Shown: positions 53,574 through 59,124 of the stretch, in pieces
Numbering within the stretch: the stretch's first letter is position 1
Layout: every line of letters starts with the position of its first letter
Source: Anabaena subtropica FACHB-260
GTDB taxonomy: Bacteria; Cyanobacteriota; Cyanobacteriia; Cyanobacteriales; Nostocaceae
Reading direction: 5' to 3'
Assembly: GCF_014697105.1 (NCBI RefSeq)
Contig: NZ_JACJRF010000033.1
Span: 1 to 59,124 of the forward strand
DNA: 59,124 bases
The notes under the pieces: model-generated
Database searches by the model: none
The model's input: the letters and a program-made list of their open reading frames with translations, nothing else
What the model was told of the DNA's origin: nothing
Position numbers and translations under genes: made by a program

Positions 53574-53719
53574 GTAGTTAGTTCAAATACTATTACCTCG
53601 GTACTTTAGGTTAAGGCTTTTTGATTTTTTACAGGGTAGCTTTCACAGTTATGTATGATTGATCGGACGATTACCTCAGGGTAATCTCCCTCTTACCGTC
53701 GCCCTTTCAAATTCCACCT

Positions 53720-55858
53720 ATGGAACCCTTATCACCAGTTCTTGCTCTAGAACAAACTTCTCAAGTTCTCGGTAAGGAACCAATTGTTCCCTTTGCAATT
53801 TTACTGGTAATTCTCTTAGTTGTACCCATCCTATTTGAAAGACTGAGATTACCAGGAATAGTAGGTTTAGTCCTCGCTGGATTAATATTAGGGCCGTCGG
53901 GTTGGAACTTATTCCATACAGAATCACCCATGATTGGCCTGCTATCAGAGATTGGCTTAGTTTATTTAATGTTTGTAGCAGGCTTAGAAGTTGACTTAAA
54001 ATTGTGGCGGCGGCAAAGAAAACGTGCCTTTGGGTTTGGCTGCTTTAGTTTTACTGTGCCTTTGTTGATGGGAACTGTGTTGGGGCGATTTTTGAACCTA
54101 GATTGGAATACTTCAGTATTACTTGGCTCATTATTCGCTTCTCATACCCTCTTGGCTTATCCTATTATCAATCGTTTAGGTGTAATCAGTAACCAAGCTG
54201 TCACTGTGGCGATTGGCGCTACGGTGCTGACAGATATTGGCGCACTTTTAGTATTAGCTATTTGTGTATCTGCATCACAAATTACTGTATTAAATTTATC
54301 TCAGTTATTCAGCTTGTTAGGCTGGTTAATTATTTACTCTGTGGCAATTTTGCTGGGATTTGATTGGGCTGGTAAAGAGTTTTTTCGGCGTTCAGGGGAC
54401 GATGAGGGTAACAAGTTTTTATTTGTATTACTAACAGTGTTTCTGGCAACTGTAGTAGCTCAATTTATCGATATAGAAAAAATTTTGGGAGCATTTTTAG
54501 CAGGTTTAGCAGTCAATGAAGCTGTTGGTGAAGGGCCTGTCAAAGAAAAAATAGTTTTTGTTGGTAGTGTCTTATTTATCCCAATTTTCTTTATTAACCT
54601 TGGTTTGCTGATTGATTTACCTAATTTAATTAATAATCTTTTTACTCTAAAGTTAACTTTTTTGATTGTATTCGGTTTGATTGCTAGCAAATTTATTGCT
54701 GCTTGGTTAGCAAAGTTTTTCTATGGCTATAGTTGGCAGGAAATGTTAACCATGTGGTCTTTATCCATACCTCAAGTTGGTACAACATTAGCTGCAACTT
54801 TCGTAGGGTATAAAGCAGGTTTATTATCACCAGCAGTTTTAACCAGCGTCATTGTCTTAATGTTAGTGACTGCAACTTTAGGGCCGTTGCTTACTAGTCG
54901 CACATCTGTAGCTTTAACTACCGGAGCAGTTACAGAGCCAGTTACTTCAAAATTGCCTGAGCAACAGAGAGAAGAAATCCACAAAAGTGATTTTACTATT
55001 GTTGTACCTATCTATAATCCCCATACTCAGCCATATTTGATCGAAATGGCGGCATTATTGGCAAGTCAAGCTCAAGGGCGAATTATACCATTAGCGATCG
55101 CCTCAGCTGCGGCTCACATGGATGCACCCCAATTAGAATCTTCCCTGCAAAGAAGTGAACGGTTACTCACAAAAGCCACCACCCAAAGCCAAGTCTTGGG
55201 TGTGGAAGCATCGCCATTACTCCGCATTGATGATGCTTTTGCACCAGGGATTAGTAGAGCAGCTCGTGAACAAAAAGCGAATTTAATTGTCATGGGTTGG
55301 GGTAAACGGACTGGGTTAAGAGCGCGCTTATTTGGCAATGTAATTGATAATGTATTGTGGTCTTCCCATTGTCCCGTCGCTGTGACACGTCTTGTAGAAT
55401 CACCCAAGAAAATTCAACGCATCTTAGTACCGTTGGAAAATTTAATCACACCAACACTACAGCCAGTCCAGTTTGCTCAGATGTTAGCAGAAGCAAACCA
55501 AGCCCAAGTGACAGTGTTAAATGTGTGCGATCGCCACACGAGTTCTAGTAAAATTGCTTCACGGCGATCGCAACTTGCCTTGTTGGTGTCTACATTAGCT
55601 TTGCCAAATTCACCAGAAATTCAAATTATTGCTCATGAAAATGTTGCTCAAGCAATTTTGCAAGCAGCACGATTATATGACTTAGTAGTCTTACCGTTTA
55701 ACCGTAACCGGACAAGTCCTGGGGGATTAGCTCTGAGTGATGTCACAACCCAACTAGCTAGTTACATTACCTGCTCTATTGTGATGTTGGGAGAACCGCA
55801 GCGCGTGCAAACAAGTACTGTCACAACAGGTTTTTCTAATCCTACAGCTACTGTATAA
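53720..55858 (+). CDS. CPA2 cation:proton antiporter with C-terminal universal-stress domains
   Basis: This is a 712-residue protein. Residues about 20-400 form the twelve-helix antiporter domain (GIVGLVLAGLILGPSGWNLF, VYLMFVAGLEVDLKLW, ATVLTDIGALLVLA with the Asp of the ion site). After a short linker, two universal-stress-protein-like domains follow (about 425-565, ending VMGWGKRTGLRARLFGNVIDNVLWSSHCPVAV, and about 570-695). It probably exchanges Na+ or K+ for H+ under control of nucleotide binding in the tail. It resembles NapA/NhaS3-type cyanobacterial antiporters in the membrane part only. Confidence 0.9.
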   Translation: MEPLSPVLALEQTSQVLGKEPIVPFAILLVILLVVPILFERLRLPGIVGLVLAGLILGPSGWNLFHTESPMIGLLSEIGLVYLMFVAGLEVDLKLWRRQRKRAFGFGCFSFTVPLLMGTVLGRFLNLDWNTSVLLGSLFASHTLLAYPIINRLGVISNQAVTVAIGATVLTDIGALLVLAICVSASQITVLNLSQLFSLLGWLIIYSVAILLGFDWAGKEFFRRSGDDEGNKFLFVLLTVFLATVVAQFIDIEKILGAFLAGLAVNEAVGEGPVKEKIVFVGSVLFIPIFFINLGLLIDLPNLINNLFTLKLTFLIVFGLIASKFIAAWLAKFFYGYSWQEMLTMWSLSIPQVGTTLAATFVGYKAGLLSPAVLTSVIVLMLVTATLGPLLTSRTSVALTTGAVTEPVTSKLPEQQREEIHKSDFTIVVPIYNPHTQPYLIEMAALLASQAQGRIIPLAIASAAAHMDAPQLESSLQRSERLLTKATTQSQVLGVEASPLLRIDDAFAPGISRAAREQKANLIVMGWGKRTGLRARLFGNVIDNVLWSSHCPVAVTRLVESPKKIQRILVPLENLITPTLQPVQFAQMLAEANQAQVTVLNVCDRHTSSSKIASRRSQLALLVSTLALPNSPEIQIIAHENVAQAILQAARLYDLVVLPFNRNRTSPGGLALSDVTTQLASYITCSIVMLGEPQRVQTSTVTTGFSNPTATV

Positions 55859-56102
55859 GTACAGAACTATAACAACACTTTACTTTGTTGAAGATTTGAT
55901 GAAGTCTTGGTTAAAACACACAAATACTTCATGATGTTTGTTATTTTTCTAAGTGAATTCACAAAAATATTAAAAAAATGTAAATATCCTCAATCAAAAA
56001 TCTGGAATTATTCTTGTTCGTGCTGTATTGTCATATCTGGGCTAGATCGTTTAGAAACAATATCACAAGCCACTAACAGTATTTGTAAGCAACTGGGAAA
56101 AT
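55859..56102. other. 244-base spacer upstream of uxs
   Basis: AT-rich sequence with only short open frames. GGGAAAAT precedes the uxs ATG as a ribosome-binding site. I see no repeat or RNA. Confidence 0.4.
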
Positions 56103-57038
56103 ATGAGAATTTTGGTGACGGGCGGTGCAGGGTTTATTGGTTCTCATCTGATCGACAGACTCATACCTCAAGGCCATGAAGTTATTTGTTTAGACAACTT
56201 CTATACAGGCGACAAACGCAATATCCAGAAATGGACGAATCATCCCAATTTTGAAGTCATTCGTCATGATATCACTGAACCAATTCGGTTAGAAGTTGAT
56301 CAAATCTATCATTTAGCTTGCCCAGCTTCCCCAGTACACTATCAGTACAACCCAGTCAAAACTGTTAAAACTAACGTGATGGGTACACTGAATATGTTAG
56401 GGCTAGCTAAACGTGTCAAAGCCAGGTTTTTCTTAGCTTCTACTAGCGAAGTATACGGTGATCCAGAGGTTCACCCCCAACCAGAAGAGTATAGAGGTAA
56501 CGTTAACCCTATCGGTATACGTTCGTGCTATGACGAAGGAAAAAGAATTGCCGAAACTCTAGCATTTGACTACTACCGACAAAATAAAGTTGATATTCGC
56601 GTCGTCCGTATATTTAACACCTACGGCCCCAGAATGCTAGAAAATGACGGGCGGGTGGTAAGTAATTTTATAGTTCAAGCCTTGCGAGGAACACCCCTCA
56701 CTGTGTACGGAGATGGTTCACAAACTCGTAGTTTTTGCTATGTTTCTGACTTGGTAGAAGGGTTTATTCGCTTGATGAATAGCGACTATGTGGGGCCAGT
56801 GAATTTAGGAAATCCTGGTGAATACACTATTCTGGAATTGGCGCAAGCTGTGCAAAATTTGATCAATCCAGATGCACAAATCAAGTTTGAATCATTACCA
56901 GCTGATGATCCACGTCGTCGCCAACCAGATATCACAAAAGCCAAAACCTTGTTAAATTGGGAACCTACCATTCCTCTGCAAGAAGGGTTAAAACTGACAA
57001 TAGAAGATTTCCGCGATCGCATCAAGAGTGCAGTCTAG
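56103..57038 (+). CDS. uxs: UDP-glucuronate decarboxylase (UDP-xylose synthase)
   Basis: This extended SDR enzyme converts UDP-glucuronate to UDP-xylose. It has 311 residues: NAD motif [10 protein letters not shown] at 7-16, [16 protein letters not shown], the catalytic Tyr-Lys in SCYDEGKR, and [18 protein letters not shown], all typical of UXS. The neighbour ugd supplies its substrate, which supports the identification over a generic epimerase. The pair feeds xylose-containing polysaccharide or glycan synthesis. Confidence 0.92.
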   Translation: MRILVTGGAGFIGSHLIDRLIPQGHEVICLDNFYTGDKRNIQKWTNHPNFEVIRHDITEPIRLEVDQIYHLACPASPVHYQYNPVKTVKTNVMGTLNMLGLAKRVKARFFLASTSEVYGDPEVHPQPEEYRGNVNPIGIRSCYDEGKRIAETLAFDYYRQNKVDIRVVRIFNTYGPRMLENDGRVVSNFIVQALRGTPLTVYGDGSQTRSFCYVSDLVEGFIRLMNSDYVGPVNLGNPGEYTILELAQAVQNLINPDAQIKFESLPADDPRRRQPDITKAKTLLNWEPTIPLQEGLKLTIEDFRDRIKSAV

Positions 57039-57192
57039 GATACAGGCTCCTGAGCAGCCTGAGGCACTGTGTTAAAGTGGTAGCTGACTTTTTTGAGCAA
57101 GTACTTTAGCAACAGTGCAACCAGAAAGAGTGTAAGTGTCATCTTGACAAATTTTTGCTTTAAAAATAACCCCAAGTGAGGAGTTAAACAAA

Positions 57193-58581
57193 ATGCGTGT
57201 TTGTGTAATTGGGACTGGTTATGTTGGCTTGGTTACAGGAGCTTGTTTAGCTCACATCGGGCATGATGTGATCTGCGTAGACAATAACGAAGAGAAAGTC
57301 AAGATTATGAAAGCTGGGCAGTCACCAATTTTCGAGCCTGGACTTTCAGAAATTATGCAGTCGGCAATCCAAACTGGGAAGATCGAGTTTAGCACAGATT
57401 TAGCAGCAGGAGTAGCCCACGGAGAAATTTTATTTATTGCTGTCGGTACACCACCTTTACCTACCGGTGAAAGTGATACCCGTTACGTTGAAGCTGTAGC
57501 CCGTGGTATCGGTGCTAACCTCAATGGTGGTTATAAAGTAATTGTTAATAAATCTACAGTACCCATCGGTTCTGGTGACTGGGTGCGAATGATTGTTCTA
57601 GATGGTATTGCTGAACGTCAAAAAAACCTCGTAACCGCAGGTGGCGGAGTAATTGAGGATAAATTACCTGAATTACCTCAGTTTGATGTCGTTAGCAACC
57701 CAGAGTTTCTGCGGGAAGGTTCAGCCGTATACGATACATTCAACCCTGACCGCATTGTTTTGGGAGGTAATAGCCCCAGAGCGATCGCCATGATGCAAGA
57801 ATTATATGCGCCAATTGTCGAGCGCAAATTTGCAGAAAACCAATCTTTACACCCTGTACCCATCCTGGCTACAGACTTAAGTTCCGCAGAAATGATCAAA
57901 TATGCGGCGAATGCTTTCCTAGCCACTAAGATTAGTTTCATTAACGAAGTAGCTAACATTTGCGATCGCGTTGGTGCTGATGTTACCCAAGTTGCCAAAG
58001 GTATTGGTTTAGACTCCCGTATTGGTAACAAGTTCTTACAAGCTGGTATTGGTTGGGGTGGTTCCTGCTTCCCCAAAGACGTAGCTGCATTGATTCACAC
58101 AGCCGATGATTACGGCTATGAAGCCCAATTATTAAAATCTGCTGTCAGCGTCAACGAACGTCAGCGTTTGATTGCTTTAGAAAAACTACAACAAGTCCTG
58201 AAAATCCTCAAAGGTAAAACTGTAGGTTTACTCGGTCTGACCTTTAAGCCAGACACCGACGATTTACGTGATGCACCTGCATTGAACTTAATCGAGCAAC
58301 TAAACCGCCTGGGTGCTAAAGTCAAAGCCTACGACCCCATCGTTTCCCAAACTGGTATGCGTCATGGTCTTTCTGGTGTATTAGTAGAAACTGATGCTGA
58401 ACGTTTAGCTGATGGTTGTGATGCGTTGGTACTTGTGACTGAATGGCAACAATTTAGCAGTCTCGACTATGCCAAGATGGCTCAATTAATGAGTAACCCT
58501 GTAATTATCGATGGTCGTAACTTCCTTGACCCCGAAACTTTGGTACGGGCTGGATTCCAATATGTAGGTGTTGGACGATAA
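57193..58581 (+). CDS. ugd: UDP-glucose 6-dehydrogenase
   Basis: This enzyme oxidises UDP-glucose to UDP-glucuronate with NAD. It has 462 residues: the nucleotide motif GTGYVGLVTG at 7-16, SNPEFLREGSAV, the catalytic Cys in GWGGSCFPKDV and the C-terminal block LTFKPDTDDLRDAPAL. GAGGAG precedes ATG 57193. It is about 155 bases behind uxs on the same strand, a short pathway UDP-Glc to UDP-GlcA to UDP-Xyl. Confidence 0.96.
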   Translation: MRVCVIGTGYVGLVTGACLAHIGHDVICVDNNEEKVKIMKAGQSPIFEPGLSEIMQSAIQTGKIEFSTDLAAGVAHGEILFIAVGTPPLPTGESDTRYVEAVARGIGANLNGGYKVIVNKSTVPIGSGDWVRMIVLDGIAERQKNLVTAGGGVIEDKLPELPQFDVVSNPEFLREGSAVYDTFNPDRIVLGGNSPRAIAMMQELYAPIVERKFAENQSLHPVPILATDLSSAEMIKYAANAFLATKISFINEVANICDRVGADVTQVAKGIGLDSRIGNKFLQAGIGWGGSCFPKDVAALIHTADDYGYEAQLLKSAVSVNERQRLIALEKLQQVLKILKGKTVGLLGLTFKPDTDDLRDAPALNLIEQLNRLGAKVKAYDPIVSQTGMRHGLSGVLVETDAERLADGCDALVLVTEWQQFSSLDYAKMAQLMSNPVIIDGRNFLDPETLVRAGFQYVGVGR

Positions 58582-58624
58582 AAATATTCTTTGTTCAAGA
58601 AATCTGATTAATTCAATCTATCTC

Positions 58625-58655
58625 AATACCGCTTAGAAATAGGCGGTATTTTATT
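58625..58655 (+). terminator. Intrinsic terminator after ugd
   Basis: AATACCGC (58625-58632) pairs with GCGGTATT (58643-58650), followed by TTATT. It separates ugd from the CRISPR leader side. Confidence 0.75.
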
Positions 58656-58697
58656 GGTCGAATGTTGATAAATTTTTATTGCAAAGAAAGGTAGGTA

Positions 58698-59017
58698 GTT
58701 TCAATCCCTGATAGGGATTTTAATTAGTTGGAACAATTGCGATATTAGTTGTATCGAAAGCGAGGGAGGAGTTTCAATCCCTGATAGGGATTTTAATTAA
58801 TTGGAACTTGAGTCTGGTAACAGCATAGATGTATTTGAAGTAGTTTCAATCCCTGATAGGGATTTTAATTAATTGGAACGTTCTGGATTAGGTTTGGGCG
58901 CGGGAACAATTGCGTTTCAATCCCTGATAGGGATTTTAATTAATTGGAACATTCTGGATGTTGTACTTCCAGGTCTTTTACTAAAGTTTCAATCCCTGAT
59001 AGGGATTTTAATTAATT
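58698..59017 (+). CRISPR. CRISPR array: five 37-bp repeats, four spacers, last repeat truncated
   Basis: Repeats lie at 58698-58734, 58771-58807, 58843-58879, 58914-58950 and 58986-59017. They begin GTTTCAATCCCTGATAGGGA and end TTAATTAATTGGAAC, with a 7-bp stem AATCCCT/AGGGATT. The spacers are 36, 35, 34 and 35 bases. Repeat 1 has one A-to-G change (TTAGTTGG). The fifth repeat loses its last five bases (TTCAATACC instead of TTGGAAC), which marks the old end, so the leader is probably on the ugd side. No cas gene is in the window, so the array depends on cas genes elsewhere. The repeat style is of the type I-D/III kind common in Nostoc. Confidence 0.95.
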
Positions 59018-59124
59018 CAATACCTTAGCCAAAATAAGAGGATGAAGAGAGAGGGCCGATGTAGTAGAGTTATTGTCTCTCACAACGACAACTCAAAAAC
59101 CACAATCAGCCCATGCCCGATATC
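59018..59124. other. Right edge after the CRISPR array
   Basis: A little over 100 bases follow the degenerate last repeat. No coding frame or further repeat can be supported. Confidence 0.4.

Overview
This window looks like chromosomal DNA from a filamentous cyanobacterium of the Nostoc/Anabaena/Trichormus group. The evidence is the many HIP1 octamers (GCGATCGC), heptameric short tandem repeats (TTGACTA and CTGACAA types) in spacers, small dispersed repeats, and oxygenic-photosynthesis genes: petG, a CytM-like cytochrome, ndhS, thf1/psb29 and a CpcT/CpeT lyase. Most of it is core genome with short operons and many convergent or divergent pairs. No prophage, integron, IS transposase, rRNA or tRNA was recognised.

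Layout. At 1-4.2 kb a cobalt-type P-type ATPase (coaT) is divergent from its MerR/precorrin-isomerase-like sensor (coaR); the spacer holds an 11-bp-arm inverted repeat over a stretched promoter. At 3.5-9.2 kb there is a hopanoid side-chain cluster: an HpnG-like phosphorylase, an RND permease, hpnA and hpnH. At 9.2-11.2 kb dispersed repeats culminate in two nearly identical 152-bp inverted copies that bracket one gene for a membrane-anchored protein with two HTH-like regions. At 11-17.9 kb lie pyrD, a large GAF/degenerate kinase, a PadR regulator, a small acidic protein and rpe. At 18-23 kb are a secreted subtilase, a lipoprotein serpin, a Tat-type RidA and an exported MsrB. At 23.2-24.8 kb is a B12-binding radical SAM enzyme.

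At 25-27.6 kb a sulfide/persulfide module is divergently arranged: an ArsR-type repressor against persulfide dioxygenase-like MBL, rhodanese and TauE/SafE exporter. At 27.7-37.3 kb are Uma2, an epimerase, hemE, a membrane protein, oligopeptidase B, a DUF3370 protein, a C15-like peptidase, hisH and rsmD. At 37.4-42.3 kb are petG (37 codons), cytM, a TPR protein carrying a small dispersed repeat inside its reading frame, a parvulin, an ABC exporter and a DUF1232 protein. At 42.4-49.8 kb are a histidine-kinase remnant, an ExbB/ExbD pair, a holin-like protein, thf1, CpcT/CpeT, a STAS protein, hemF and an SRPBCC protein. At 50-58.6 kb are mrp, rodA, ndhS, a HAS-barrel protein, a CPA2 antiporter with universal-stress tail, and a UDP-xylose pair (uxs, ugd). 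A five-repeat CRISPR array without cas genes closes the window.

The best candidates for something little described are: the 152-bp inverted-repeat cassette with its membrane-anchored putative DNA-binding protein; the coupling of an AcrB-type RND permease to hopanoid side-chain genes; the subtilase-serpin neighbours; and a three-arm alternative hairpin near 48.95 kb. All identifications come from reading the sequence and remembered family features; no database search was run.
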